Shown one piece after another: positions 18,835 through 27,785 of a stretch of 64,000 nt of DNA (its first letter is position 1; each line of letters opens with the position of its first letter). The notes below the pieces were generated by a model. That model was not told the DNA's origin and searched no databases. It worked only from the letters and a program-made list of their open reading frames with translations. This DNA is from Neiella marina (lineage in GTDB: Bacteria > Pseudomonadota > Gammaproteobacteria > Enterobacterales > Neiellaceae): assembly GCF_002165625.1 (NCBI RefSeq), contig NZ_NGNS01000022.1, positions 17,015 to 81,014 on the forward strand. Reading direction: 5' to 3'. A program made the translations under genes and the position numbers.

Positions 18835-19433
18835 TCGCTGCCATCATCCGCGGCCCAAGGATAATCCATTTGCTTTGCCGTCACTTGCGCTAGTGATGGG
18901 TTAACCAGTCGTGTCAACAAATGGAAGCTCATATCAATACCGGCGGCAATACCCGCAGAGGTGATGATATTGCCCTGTTCTACCCAGCGAGGACCGTCAA
19001 CTACCTTCAGCGCGGGAAATTGTTGCTGCAAGTCGGAGCAGTCTTGCCAATGCGTGGTTACAGTCAGCTTGTCCAACAGCCCCGCTGCAGCCAGCAAAAA
19101 CGCACCGGTACAAACCGATGCAATAATCCGACAGTTCGGTGCAACTTGTTGAATCCATTGCAGGGTTGATTGCTGTTTCATTTGGTACTGATGGACGCCA
19201 CCGGGCACAATCAGCACGTCGATATCTGGCGCTGAGGCAAAGTCATGATGTGGTGTCACCAAAAAACCGTTGCGCGCGGCAATCGGCTCAACCCGCTCGC
19301 TCACTAAAAACACCTCCAATGCCTGTTCAGTGCGCAATTGGCTCAGCATTCGAGACGCCGTGGAAAACACTTCAAACGGCCCTGCGAAGTCCATGACTTC
19401 AGCTTGCTCATATAGGTAAATCGCGACTTTCAT
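18831..19433 (-). CDS. DJ-1/PfpI family protein
   Basis: A 200-residue class I glutamine amidotransferase-like protein resembling the sensor half of GlxA/FtrA-type AraC regulators and isonitrile hydratases. Visible are the EVMDFAGPFEVFS segment, PGG turn in VLIVPGGVHQY and the nucleophile elbow SVCTGAFLLAAAGLL with its Cys (near residue 109). No helix-turn-helix domain follows, so it is not an AraC regulator. The reaction is unknown. It precedes the HD-domain gene's region but has its own start; coupling is not obvious. Confidence 0.85.
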   Translation of the reverse strand: MKVAIYLYEQAEVMDFAGPFEVFSTASRMLSQLRTEQALEVFLVSERVEPIAARNGFLVTPHHDFASAPDIDVLIVPGGVHQYQMKQQSTLQWIQQVAPNCRIIASVCTGAFLLAAAGLLDKLTVTTHWQDCSDLQQQFPALKVVDGPRWVEQGNIITSAGIAAGIDMSFHLLTRLVNPSLAQVTAKQMDYPWAADDGSD

Positions 19434-19481
19434 TCAGGCACCATTTTTCTAGTTTTAGTTAGGAGGATGATGAAGCGCTTA

Positions 19482-20021
19482 CTACCACTTCATCATTGGC
19501 GCTGGATTAAACGGGTGCTTGAGAAACCAACGCCAAGCCCGTTTGCCAAGATTCTTGTGAAAGCTAGCATTAGGGAAGGCCTGTTTGACCTGTTCGATAA
19601 CGGCTTTATCCAAGCCAAATTTGACCATGCCAAAGGAAAAGTCCACCAAGTCACCGCGCCTAAATAGTTCCACTAGCGGGTAGTCACTATCTCGATATTG
19701 CCGCACTTTATGATGTTCAGTGATCATCAGTTGAATTTCATCCCACCAGTGCTCAAGGCCTCGACTTGCCAAATAGGCTTTGGCGGGCGGCAACGACGGC
19801 GGAATATAATCAACGGTATCCTCAATCCAAATACCTAAGTCGTGAAAGGCGCCGGCAATCATGATCTTTTCCCGTTCCTCATCGGAACACTGGCGCAGGG
19901 CGAAGCAAAAGTGAACCATCCGATAAACGTGATTGCGGTAGCCAAGGTACTCGTCGCCGATCACTTGTTGCCAGTCAGCGAAGATGGACTCAAGTAGGGG
20001 GATTTGTTGTTCAATGATCAT
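19482..20021 (-). CDS. HD-domain phosphohydrolase-like protein
   Basis: A 179-residue protein with the metal-binding HD signature: His in YRNHVYRMVHFC (about residue 30), the HD doublet in AGAFHDLGIW (about 59-60), and a further His pair in ITEHHKV. Such proteins hydrolyse phosphoester or nucleotide substrates; specificity cannot be read. The C-terminal part is basic and aromatic (RAWRWFLKHPF). It lies 25 bases downstream of the broken racemase gene, so it may once have shared its transcript. Confidence 0.78.
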   Translation of the reverse strand: MIIEQQIPLLESIFADWQQVIGDEYLGYRNHVYRMVHFCFALRQCSDEEREKIMIAGAFHDLGIWIEDTVDYIPPSLPPAKAYLASRGLEHWWDEIQLMITEHHKVRQYRDSDYPLVELFRRGDLVDFSFGMVKFGLDKAVIEQVKQAFPNASFHKNLGKRAWRWFLKHPFNPAPMMKW

Positions 20022-20046
20022 GACTCTATTCGACTCTTTATGACGA

Positions 20047-20352
20047 TCAAGACAGCGCTAACTCAACTGCTTTATTGGCATGCACGGCAGTGGTATCAAT
20101 TAACGGAATGCTGGTATCGGTAGAGCTTAGCAGCATGGATATTTCGGTACAGCCCAAAATCACAGCTTGGGCTCCTTGAGCAGCGAGCTTATCTATTACC
20201 TCTAAGTAATGCTGTTTCGATTGGGCACTCAATTGCCCCTGACACAACTCTTGGTAAATCACCCGATGTACCTCCGCTCGGTCGTCATCATTGGGAATAC
20301 AAACCTCGATTTGTTGGTCCTGTAACCGGCGTTTATAGAAGTCCTGCTCCAT
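20047..20352 (-). pseudogene. 5'-truncated aspartate/glutamate racemase (YgeA-like)
   Basis: The 101 residues correspond to the C-terminal half of YgeA-type amino-acid racemases. They begin exactly at the conserved MEQDFYKRRL in the middle of the fold and include the second catalytic Cys in VILGCTEI. The N-terminal half with the first Cys, about 125 residues, is missing: upstream is 95 bases of noncoding sequence and the GH3 terminator. Without both Cys residues racemisation is not expected. Clearly a remnant; a short product may still be made. Confidence 0.8.
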
Positions 20353-20450
20353 GGTTTATGGTTTTCATCGCTTCCCCCTTGTGCGCCTAGCTAACAATGA
20401 GCTCACTTATCACCATGTTACCGTCAACCATAAATTAATGAACCGATAAA

Positions 20451-20474
20451 AAAAGCCGGCTGACGCCGGCTTTT
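20451..20474 (-). terminator. Intrinsic terminator of the GH3 gene
   Basis: AAAAGCCGGC/GCCGGCTTTT with loop TGAC (20451-20474), preceded by A-rich sequence, so it works on the minus strand 22 bases after the GH3 stop and may also act on plus. Confidence 0.9.
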
Positions 20475-20496
20475 AGCAACACATAATCAAATAGCT

Positions 20497-22749
20497 TTAG
20501 TTGGTCAAACTAAACTCGGCTGATTTGACGTCAGCGGAATTTGCTCCAATGAAGACAACAAATTCGCCAGCTTCAATAGTCGGCTGGTAATCAATACCAA
20601 TGAACGCCAGCTTGTCTTTGGTAATGGTAAATTTAGCAGTTTTACTCTCGCCCGGAGCTAAATCTAAGATGGTAAAGTCTTTCAGTAATTTTACCGGTTG
20701 AGTGACAGATGCCACCTTGTCATGAAGATAGAGCTGAACGATTTCACGACCTGCGACATCGCCGGTATTGGTCACCTCAACAGACGCAATAATCGAACCC
20801 TGCAAGTCCATTGTCGTGCTGTTTAGGGTGACATCAGAGTAGCTGTAATTGGTGTAGCTTAAGCCAAATCCAAATGGATACAGCGGCTCATGAGGTACAT
20901 CGCGATAAGTGGTGGAATAGCGATCTTCGGTGATGCCTTCAACAAAGGGGTGGCTGGTCTTCTTATAGCTGTAGAAAATCGGTACCTGGCCTTGGTGCTG
21001 CGGGAACGTCACCGGCAGTTTTGCTTGTGGATTGAACTTACCTGAAAGTATTTCTGCCACCGCCGTACCGCCTGTTGTACCTGGCATCCAAGCTTGTAGC
21101 AAGGCATCAGAATGTTGTGCAACGTCGGTCAGCACATAGGGGCGGCCTGAGACAATCACAGTAGCAATTGGCTTATCGGTTTTAGCCACTTGTCGCAATA
21201 GTTCTTCCTGTAAACCTGGCAGATGTAGCGACGCCAAACCGCCGCCCTCGCCGCTCATCCATTCTTGCTCACCAAGCACCATGATCACCATGTCGGCCTG
21301 CTCTGCCGCTTTCACCGCCTCTGGGATCAACTCAGCGCCGGCTTTGTTAAAGCGATCAATAGTTACGCCTTGGGCATAGGTGATTTCAACACTGTCACCG
21401 AATTCAGCTTCAATGCCTGACAAAATCGACACTACGTCTTTCGCTTCGCCCAAGCCCGGCCACCAGCCAATCAGATCTTTTTGCGCTTTGGCAAACGGAC
21501 CAATGACGGCAATTTTCTTCACTTCATTAGTAATCGGTAAGGTCTGCTGCTCATTCTTCAGCAACACCATACTCTTGAGCGCCATTTCTTTCGTTGCTGC
21601 GATATTGGCATCGGACAAAAGCTCGGCCTTTTCAAGCGCTTCATCAAATCGGCCATACGGGTCTTGGAGAAGTCCGGCCTTGTACTTGAGCATCAATACT
21701 TGGCGAACGGCATCGTCAATCAATTGCTCATCAACACGACCTTCGCGCACCAGCTTGGGCAGCAACTCGCTGTATTGGTTGGAGGCCATATCCATGTGAA
21801 TGCTGTTTTGAATCGCCGCAGTGGTGGCATCTTCAAGATTCTCGGCAGTACCAGCACGGACCAGATTAAAAATGGTAGCCCAGTCAGTCATAATCAGGCC
21901 GTTAAAACCCAATTCGCCTTGCAGAACATCTTGCACCATGTATCGGTTGGCCGTTAGCGGCACCCCATCATGGGCAGTGTAAGCCACCATTACAGCAGCA
22001 ACATCGGCATCAACAGCGGCTTTGAATGGTGGTAGGTGCACTTCACGAAGCTCACGTTCACTCAAATCTTGGATGTTGTAATCGCGGCCAGCAAGGGAAG
22101 CCCCATAGCCGGCAAAGTGCTTCACCGTAGCGAGGATATTTTGACCCGGTTCACCTGACTCCTGAAAGCCTTTCACTCGCGCAGCGGCGACCAAACTGGC
22201 CAGATATGGGTCTTCGCCAGCCGCTTCGATGATTCGTCCCCAGCGCGGATCTCGGCTCATATCAACCATAGGCGCGTACGTCAGCTGAATACCACCAGCC
22301 GATGCCTCACGAGCAGCTACCGCGGCCGATTGCTGAATAGCTGGAATATCCCAGCTGGCGGCTTCGGCTAATGGTACCGGCGCAATCGTTTTGTAGCCGT
22401 GAATCACATCTTCCTGAAACAGGATCGGAATGCCAGCACGTGATTGCTCAACGGCGACTTGTTGCAGTTTAAGGTTTTGTGCTGCGCCATTAGATTTTAG
22501 GATGCTGCCGATCTTACCTTGCCGAATTTGTTCGAGCTGCTCCTCAGTTGGCTCACCTTCAAAGTTGATTAAATGAAGCTGACCGACTTTCTCTTCGAGG
22601 GTTAAGTCGGCAAGAATGGCTTCGATAGTGGGATTGGTCGGGGTTGTGGGCGACGTGGTGGTGCTAGTTGTTTTTGAGCTCATAGCGCAAGCACTCAGAA
22701 CAACGGTAGAACACACCAACAATGATTTTAATGTGGCAGCATTCAACAT
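20497..22749 (-). CDS. bglX: GH3 beta-glucosidase lipoprotein (BglX-like)
   Basis: A 750-residue exported glycoside hydrolase of family 3. The signal peptide ends in LSACA, a lipobox with Cys near residue 21, and a Thr/Pro-rich linker follows. The catalytic TIM barrel has LTLEEKVGQL, FQEDVIHGY, and the nucleophile Asp in GLIMTDW (near residue 290). The alpha/beta sandwich (KSMVLLKNE onward) and a C-terminal fibronectin III-like domain complete the BglX layout. Expected to release glucose from beta-gluco-oligosaccharides in the periplasm, which would follow the GH16 enzyme's action. A TGTAAGCGCATACA site 155 bases upstream matches the GH16 operator. Confidence 0.93.
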   Translation of the reverse strand: MLNAATLKSLLVCSTVVLSACAMSSKTTSTTTSPTTPTNPTIEAILADLTLEEKVGQLHLINFEGEPTEEQLEQIRQGKIGSILKSNGAAQNLKLQQVAVEQSRAGIPILFQEDVIHGYKTIAPVPLAEAASWDIPAIQQSAAVAAREASAGGIQLTYAPMVDMSRDPRWGRIIEAAGEDPYLASLVAAARVKGFQESGEPGQNILATVKHFAGYGASLAGRDYNIQDLSERELREVHLPPFKAAVDADVAAVMVAYTAHDGVPLTANRYMVQDVLQGELGFNGLIMTDWATIFNLVRAGTAENLEDATTAAIQNSIHMDMASNQYSELLPKLVREGRVDEQLIDDAVRQVLMLKYKAGLLQDPYGRFDEALEKAELLSDANIAATKEMALKSMVLLKNEQQTLPITNEVKKIAVIGPFAKAQKDLIGWWPGLGEAKDVVSILSGIEAEFGDSVEITYAQGVTIDRFNKAGAELIPEAVKAAEQADMVIMVLGEQEWMSGEGGGLASLHLPGLQEELLRQVAKTDKPIATVIVSGRPYVLTDVAQHSDALLQAWMPGTTGGTAVAEILSGKFNPQAKLPVTFPQHQGQVPIFYSYKKTSHPFVEGITEDRYSTTYRDVPHEPLYPFGFGLSYTNYSYSDVTLNSTTMDLQGSIIASVEVTNTGDVAGREIVQLYLHDKVASVTQPVKLLKDFTILDLAPGESKTAKFTITKDKLAFIGIDYQPTIEAGEFVVFIGANSADVKSAEFSLTN

Positions 22750-22903
22750 GCTTTTCTCCGAATAATAATTAGCTCATTGAGGGAATTGAGCGGGCAGCGC
22801 TAGACTGCGACAAATACAAAACCCAAAATATGCGCACGATCACATTGTTAAATGTCAACAACGTAACATACTGTAACTTTGCTGAGCCGAGAAAAAACGC
22901 CAA

Positions 22904-22917
22904 TGTAAGCGCATACA
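22904..22917. promoter_or_regulatory. LacI-type operator before GH3
   Basis: TGTAAGCGCATACA, one mismatch from the perfect palindrome before GH16 (12623-12636). The rest of 22750-23216 shows no gene; a short open frame at 22830-23030 has no family look. Confidence 0.6.
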
Positions 22918-23151
22918 TGAATCATACAAATTTGCTCGTTCGATACCAGAGTAGGATTCCATCAATCTTGTCGAATGGGATGAGCATCACTGATCTAACC
23001 TATTCTGTTACGAGGGTGTTAAGACAGTAACCAGAGATCGCCACAAGATGAATAATGAGCAAGCAAACCAAGAAAGGCCTTACTTTGATTAGTTGAGTCT
23101 TGCGCAGGGACGTTTAAGTCGCTCGGAAAATTGAGTTTATGGCGGCACAAA

Positions 23152-23179
23152 AAAAGCGAAGCCCGTCAGCTTCGCTTTT
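23152..23179 (-). terminator. Intrinsic terminator of the SDR gene
   Basis: Eleven-base stem AAAAGCGAAGC/GCTTCGCTTTT (23152-23162, 23169-23179) with a six-base loop and A/T runs on both sides, 38 bases past the SDR stop. Confidence 0.88.
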
Positions 23180-23216
23180 CCTTTATTGGCTGATAGTGTT
23201 CAGATCAGTCGATAGC

Positions 23217-23993
23217 TTATGGGCACATCTGGCCGCCGTTAACATCAAGGATTTGACCTGTGATGTAACCTGAGTATTGGTGCGAAGAGAAAAACAAGAA
23301 AGTTGGTGCCACTTCTTCAATTTTACCGAAACGACCCATGGCAATGGTGCTGGCAATGTTTGCTTTCAACTCATCACTTTTGCCATCATGGAATGCAGTA
23401 TCAATAGTACCCGGAGCAACAATGTTGAAGCGAATATTGTCTTTCGTGAATTCCTTCACCCAGTTGCGGTGAATGTCATGCAACCAAGCCTTCGATGCAG
23501 CATAAATACCAGCACCAACACCACCGCCTTCACGAGCGGCAATCGAACCTGTGCCAACAACCGCAGCCGTTTCACCGCTTTCTTTAGCTGATTGACGAAG
23601 ATGAGGAATAGAGTATTTGGTCATCATCAACACAGAACGACCATTTAAGTCCATTACGCGGTCATAGAATTCATCATCGATGTTTTCCAGACCTTCGCGA
23701 CCACCAAGGCCTCCGGCATTGTTAATCAACACATCCATGCCACCAAATTCAGCAACGAATTCGCTAACACAGCGCTCGCACTCAGCGGTTTTCATGAGGT
23801 TTGCTTGAATAAAAACAACGCCTTGCGCGCCTAGTTCCTGCAGCTCTGCAACAGCTTGTTCAGCGCCATCGGTAATATGGCTATTAATACCAATTTTAGC
23901 GCCGTGCTTAGCAAACTCACGAGCGGTGGCTAGTCCCATACCAGCAGTAGAGCCAGTAATCAGGACGCGTTTTCCTTTCAGATCTTCAAACAT
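23217..23993 (-). CDS. Short-chain dehydrogenase/reductase
   Basis: A classical SDR, 258 residues. Cofactor motif TGSTAGMG at residues 13-20, NNAGG near 90, catalytic Ser in GTGSIAA, YAASK with Tyr and Lys near 165-169, and the PGTIDTAF segment. The C-terminal GQILDVNGGQMCP closes the fold. NAD(P)-linked oxidation or reduction of an unknown alcohol or ketone. Single gene with its own terminator. The substrate cannot be predicted and it does not look nif-related. Confidence 0.88.
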   Translation of the reverse strand: MFEDLKGKRVLITGSTAGMGLATAREFAKHGAKIGINSHITDGAEQAVAELQELGAQGVVFIQANLMKTAECERCVSEFVAEFGGMDVLINNAGGLGGREGLENIDDEFYDRVMDLNGRSVLMMTKYSIPHLRQSAKESGETAAVVGTGSIAAREGGGVGAGIYAASKAWLHDIHRNWVKEFTKDNIRFNIVAPGTIDTAFHDGKSDELKANIASTIAMGRFGKIEEVAPTFLFFSSHQYSGYITGQILDVNGGQMCP

Positions 23994-24317
23994 GTTTTGT
24001 CCTCGTTGAAATTAGGTGTTCAGGCGATTGGCCAAAATGCAACGGAACAATAATAAGACAAACAGGTAAAGTCAATTTGCATTACCAATTTAATTAAACT
24101 GGACTGTCAAATTTTACATCCAGATTATGACAAATCAGCAGCAAACGCCTTGATTTTATTGAGCCTAATGAGCAAATGACCAATAACTCAATTTTTGGAC
24201 ATACCAATTTAAGATTTGAAAACAACAGTCCTCAAGCAACGATTTAAACATCGCTGTTGAGGACTGTTGTGGGTCGATTGGAGATTATTGGAGAGTAAGG
24301 AAGAACAGCATTAGCCG
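23994..24317. other. Spacer between the nif operon end and the SDR gene
   Basis: About 320 A/T-rich bases. The right part holds the long hairpin listed at 24222-24270; the left part must carry the SDR promoter. I see no gene or repeat. Confidence 0.5.
24222..24270 (-). terminator. Long hairpin after the nifHDKTY operon
   Basis: Perfect 14-base stem ACAACAGTCCTCAA/TTGAGGACTGTTGT (24222-24235 with 24257-24270), with an inner CGAT/ATCG pair. On the minus strand it is followed by TTTTCAAAT, a weak U-tract. Probably ends the nifH operon transcript and may protect its 3' end. Confidence 0.65.
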
Positions 24318-24662
24318 CTAGGATTCAACAGTGGCAATGATTACACCGACCGATTTGTCGATATCTTCGGTCAAACTAGCACAACCCCAACCGCCAGCCA
24401 TGAGATAAAAACCAAACTCTTCAAAGCCAAGAAATGGCTCTCGATCGGCCATGTCATCTTCACTACACAGCAAAAAGCGAATGGCAGGAAAACGCTGGCG
24501 TAGCCATTGAACAGTCTGCCAACTTGGGTGATAGGCAATCAACATGTCAGCAAGCTCGTTAAGAAATGCCATCGATAACTGTTCTGAACTACTCTCTGGC
24601 GTCGGCGAAAACTGCTGAACCAACTGCGCTTCTTCATATACGGGTGTATCAAGCATCGTCAT
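24318..24662 (-). CDS. Nif-operon small protein, DUF6129-like
   Basis: About 114 residues. I recognise it as the short protein that follows nifY in several gammaproteobacterial nif operons (DUF6129). Visible features are an acidic N-terminus, PSWQTVQWLRQRFP, and a hydrophobic Gly-rich stretch FEEFGFYLMAGGWGCAS near residues 78-94. No known catalytic motif. Starts at 24662 or 24656 are both possible with the GAGAGG box just before; nifY ends eight bases upstream. Its place as last gene of the operon implies a role in nitrogen fixation that has not been defined. Confidence 0.7.
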   Translation of the reverse strand: MTMLDTPVYEEAQLVQQFSPTPESSSEQLSMAFLNELADMLIAYHPSWQTVQWLRQRFPAIRFLLCSEDDMADREPFLGFEEFGFYLMAGGWGCASLTEDIDKSVGVIIATVES

Positions 24663-24669
24663 AGTCCTC

Positions 24670-25356
24670 TCATTGGTCATCAGTGATGGCTTTTTTAAGC
24701 CATGGCGGTGGTCCTTCATGCATCACTTGACGAATCCGACTGAGCATCAAATCGGCATCGGCAGGTGTGGTTTGTTTTAACGGGTGAACATTGGCGCGAG
24801 TCACCCTAGCTGCGGCCGGGCCACCAATCGATAAGGTCGACAAGATCTGACAATCGGCCAGTAGTTCGATCATGAAGCTGGTTCGGGCATCACCACTGGC
24901 GGTACAAGTGACTGGGCGGACGTCAAAGAGCTGCCAAGACTCGGCATTGACTTCGTAGACCAAGACCCGCAGGCAAGAGCCAAAATGGCCATCGATTTGT
25001 TGCTGATTATTGGAAGTCACCGCCACTTTCACCTTCGGCCCAGCAAGCGGCTCAGTGGCCGTTACTTTTGGCGCTTCCATGGTGGCAACCTCTTCACCGG
25101 TCAGGACCGCATGAACTTGTGCCAGTTGCACCCGATCGGGCGGCTCAATCTGCGCTGGTAAATCTTCGCTGAACCAAGTGCGGAGTTGCTTGGGGGAGAT
25201 TGAACGCAGCTTTTTCTCAGTTAATACCTCACCCAATTGACTGACTAAGGTGGTCACCAAGGTCGCCAGTTGTAATTGCGGCACAGCCTTAGCAGCAAGT
25301 GCCAACCGTAAAGCAACGGATTCAGATATCGCTGCATTTGATAACGTGGTGGTCAT
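24670..25356 (-). CDS. nifY: NifY, dinitrogenase/cofactor-binding protein
   Basis: A 228-residue two-part protein like NifY/NafY. Residues about 1-95 form the helical N-terminal domain (KKLRSISPKQLRTWF); residues about 110-215 form the NifX-like cofactor-binding fold with VAVTSNNQQQIDGHFGSCLR and ILSTLSIGGPAAARV. It ends in PPWLKKAITD, the usual tail. NifY binds apo-dinitrogenase and helps insert FeMo-co. Start has AGGAGG six bases upstream. It is separated from nifT by 240 bases that hold a dispersed repeat. Confidence 0.93.
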   Translation of the reverse strand: MTTTLSNAAISESVALRLALAAKAVPQLQLATLVTTLVSQLGEVLTEKKLRSISPKQLRTWFSEDLPAQIEPPDRVQLAQVHAVLTGEEVATMEAPKVTATEPLAGPKVKVAVTSNNQQQIDGHFGSCLRVLVYEVNAESWQLFDVRPVTCTASGDARTSFMIELLADCQILSTLSIGGPAAARVTRANVHPLKQTTPADADLMLSRIRQVMHEGPPPWLKKAITDDQ

Positions 25357-25429
25357 GACGTACCTCCTGATTGTTCGACTAACAAGTCGCTAACGCGATT
25401 GAAGGTAGGTATGGAAGTTAGCGATGGAA

Positions 25430-25485
25430 GCATCCGCTGCATGGACGCAGCGGCTGAGCCATCAGGGAAGATTTCACGGCGTCTT
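25430..25485 (+). repeat. Short hairpin repeat, copy A (nifT-nifY gap)
   Basis: Contains hairpin CCGCTG-CATGGACG-CAGCGG (starting 25434) and ends GATTTCACGGCGTCTT. The copy at 25867-25922 is the same sequence inverted, so nifT is bracketed by the pair. Confidence 0.75.
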
Positions 25486-25595
25486 CCAGAGTCAACTTGC
25501 GTACCTACCCTTGCACACTGTTTTGCTGTGTCCGGTGGATTAATCACTGCTGGCTCACATTTAATTCCACTCATTGACCATACGCACCAGCGTTA

Positions 25596-25808
25596 TTAAG
25601 CCCTTCTGGCGCGCATGGTCATTGGTAATTTCGGTTCACCAGCCAACGGCTCAATGTAATAACTGGTGCCATCGGCCAGTTCGATTTCGCCGCCCCAACG
25701 CTCTGGCTCATCAAACTCAATGGCCACAATGGCCTCTTCTAAATCTTTCTTGGCGATGTAGCACGACAACGCGCCATCGGCTTCTTTGCGGATCATGACG
25801 TTTGGCAT
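25596..25808 (-). CDS. nifT: NifT/FixU protein
   Basis: A 70-residue beta-rich protein with the family start MPNVMIRKEADG and the ERWGGEIELADGTSYYIEP core. The function of NifT is unknown and it is dispensable in other species. AAGGAG lies six bases before the ATG. It follows nifK as in the classical order nifH-D-K-T-Y, but here with 304 bases between nifK and nifT and 239 between nifT and nifY, both holding a copy of the same repeat. Confidence 0.95.
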   Translation of the reverse strand: MPNVMIRKEADGALSCYIAKKDLEEAIVAIEFDEPERWGGEIELADGTSYYIEPLAGEPKLPMTMRARRA

Positions 25809-25866
25809 GTCCTACTCCTTCTAATCAATCGCTGTGTCGGTTCTGCGAAATGCAAAGCTAAGCAAC

Positions 25867-25922
25867 AAGACGTAGTGAATCCTTCCATGGATACTCAGCC
25901 GCTGCCTCCATGCAGCGGATGC
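25867..25922 (-). repeat. Short hairpin repeat, copy B (nifK-nifT gap)
   Basis: Reverse complement reads GCATCCGCTGCATGGAGGCA then CGGCTGAG and ends ACTACGTCTT, matching copy A at about nine of ten positions. A further GATTTCACGGCGTT fragment lies at about 25979. The 304-base nifK-nifT gap otherwise holds no gene. Confidence 0.75.
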
Positions 25923-26112
25923 TTGATGCTTAGCTTTCCATTCCGCGCCTGTCAGTGTGTTGCTGACATTTTAGGAATGATTTCACGGCGTTTTGTTCAC
26001 GCTTGAATTCACCCTGTGTCAACTCAGAAATATGCAATCCAATGAATTAGCGAAGGAAGAGAACAGGGGCTGATCATTCCTGCTCTCTTCCTCGCCATTC
26101 GGCATGACTTAA

Positions 26113-27684
26113 TTAACGCACCAAGTCGTAGCCGTAGTCGGTTTTACCCATCTTGCGAGTATCGTCGTCCAACTTCTCAAGCACTGAGTTAACCAAGGTA
26201 GTCAGCATGTACATGCCGCCTTCGTAACCCAATGTGGTGTTGCGATGCAGATGATGACGATCGAAGATTGGGAAGCCCAAGCGGATCAGAGGTACTTCAA
26301 ACTCTTCACCTTTGGCTTTGGTATCGCGCTGAATAAACTTGGCGTACGAGTTACCAATCATGAAGTCTGGCTTGTTGGTGAATACCAGCGAACGGAAATG
26401 CCACAAGTCTTTACCAATGTGGATTTCGGCACCGGCAGTACCAGGCGCTTCAGCGATCAGTGCTTCCATCTTCTTGCGCCAGCGTTTGTTACCGTTGTTG
26501 GCAAGAATATGTTTCACTTCACAACCCAACTCTTGCAGGAATTTGGTCAAGCCCAACAGATAATCTGGATCGCCGTAGATAGAGAAACTAACGCCGTGCA
26601 ACCAAGTGTGTGAGTCGGTCATCATGTCGACCAAGCGACCGCGCTCTTTGGCCAATGATTCTGGGATCTCTTTGCCGCTGATTTCTGAAATCGTCATCAG
26701 GAATTCATCGGTCCAATCCAAGCCCATCGGAATATTGGTCGCCGGTACGTCATGCTTCCAAGTGTTGGTGACAAACTTCTTGGTTTTCACCAATTGGTCT
26801 GGTTGCAACAAAATCGTGGTTTTGGCGTTTGGCGCATCTTTCATTTCCGCAATTGGCGTGCCGCCGGCGTACATGCGATATTCGCCGTCTGCTGGTGTAT
26901 CCAATACTTCACTTGGATCGCACAACAAACTGTAATCAACACCCATTTCTTGCATCATGCGATGCATCACACGGTAGTTACCCAGATACGTTTCAAAGCC
27001 AGGCACTAAGTTGATTTTGCCATTGCTACCAACTTCTTTGTCTTCCATGTAGTTCAAGGTGAAGTAGCGAGCAGCACCTTCAAACATGTTGTCCCAGCCA
27101 GTCACATGGCTGCCAACGAAGCTTGGCGTGTGAGCAAATGGTGTTGGTAAATCTTCTGGGATGTAGCCTTCTTTTTTGGCGTTACCAATAAAGGCGTTCA
27201 AGTCATCACCAATTACCTCAGCCATACAGGTGGTCGACACCATGATGACTTCTGGCTTATACAGTGCCAGCGAGTTTTGCAGACCATCGAACATGTTCTT
27301 CTGGCCACCAAATACCGCTGCATCTTCGGTCATTGAGTCCGAGACACATGCCACTGGCTCTTTAAAGTGACGGTTAAAGTAAGTGCGGAAATAAGCCACA
27401 CAACCTTGCGAACCATGAACATAAGGCAAGGTGTTTTCAAAACCCAAGGCACAAAGCACAGAGCCCAATGGCTGACACGCTTTTGCTGGGTTGATGGTGA
27501 GGCTCTTACGAGCAAAGTTAAGCTCTTTGTATTCTTCGGACGTGGTCCATTCGAATACCTCTTTGACCTTCTCGGCGTCATGACCTTCTTCGAACATTTC
27601 GCGTTTGCGGGCGATCATGTCCTGATATTCCGGCTGGCCGAATAACGGATAACCCGGTTTGATATCTTCTACTGATTGACTCAT
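26113..27684 (-). CDS. nifK: NifK, MoFe protein beta subunit
   Basis: Beta subunit of molybdenum dinitrogenase, 523 residues. P-cluster Cys ligands are visible in ARKSLTINPAKACQPLGS, HGSQGCVAYFRTYFNRHF and VSTTCMAEVIGDD; the Ser after Cys in the group is also kept. The N-terminal extension (MSQSVEDIKPGYPLF) is typical of Azotobacter-type NifK. The start at 27684 has GGAGGAG upstream; a longer in-frame start would enter the intergenic ribosome-site region. It follows nifD with a 101-base gap. Confidence 0.98.
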   Translation of the reverse strand: MSQSVEDIKPGYPLFGQPEYQDMIARKREMFEEGHDAEKVKEVFEWTTSEEYKELNFARKSLTINPAKACQPLGSVLCALGFENTLPYVHGSQGCVAYFRTYFNRHFKEPVACVSDSMTEDAAVFGGQKNMFDGLQNSLALYKPEVIMVSTTCMAEVIGDDLNAFIGNAKKEGYIPEDLPTPFAHTPSFVGSHVTGWDNMFEGAARYFTLNYMEDKEVGSNGKINLVPGFETYLGNYRVMHRMMQEMGVDYSLLCDPSEVLDTPADGEYRMYAGGTPIAEMKDAPNAKTTILLQPDQLVKTKKFVTNTWKHDVPATNIPMGLDWTDEFLMTISEISGKEIPESLAKERGRLVDMMTDSHTWLHGVSFSIYGDPDYLLGLTKFLQELGCEVKHILANNGNKRWRKKMEALIAEAPGTAGAEIHIGKDLWHFRSLVFTNKPDFMIGNSYAKFIQRDTKAKGEEFEVPLIRLGFPIFDRHHLHRNTTLGYEGGMYMLTTLVNSVLEKLDDDTRKMGKTDYGYDLVR

Positions 27685-27785
27685 TTTCTTTCTCCTCCCG
27701 CGCCACTCATCTGTGAACAGACGGGTTGAGTGATACACATAAGCGCAATGCGCTCAATTCAGTGTTCTACTTGCCAAAGCGAGGC

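Noticed and set aside
22830..23030. 66-codon plus-strand frame before the GH3 gene
   Set aside because: Covers the operator region, no ribosome site, no family resemblance.
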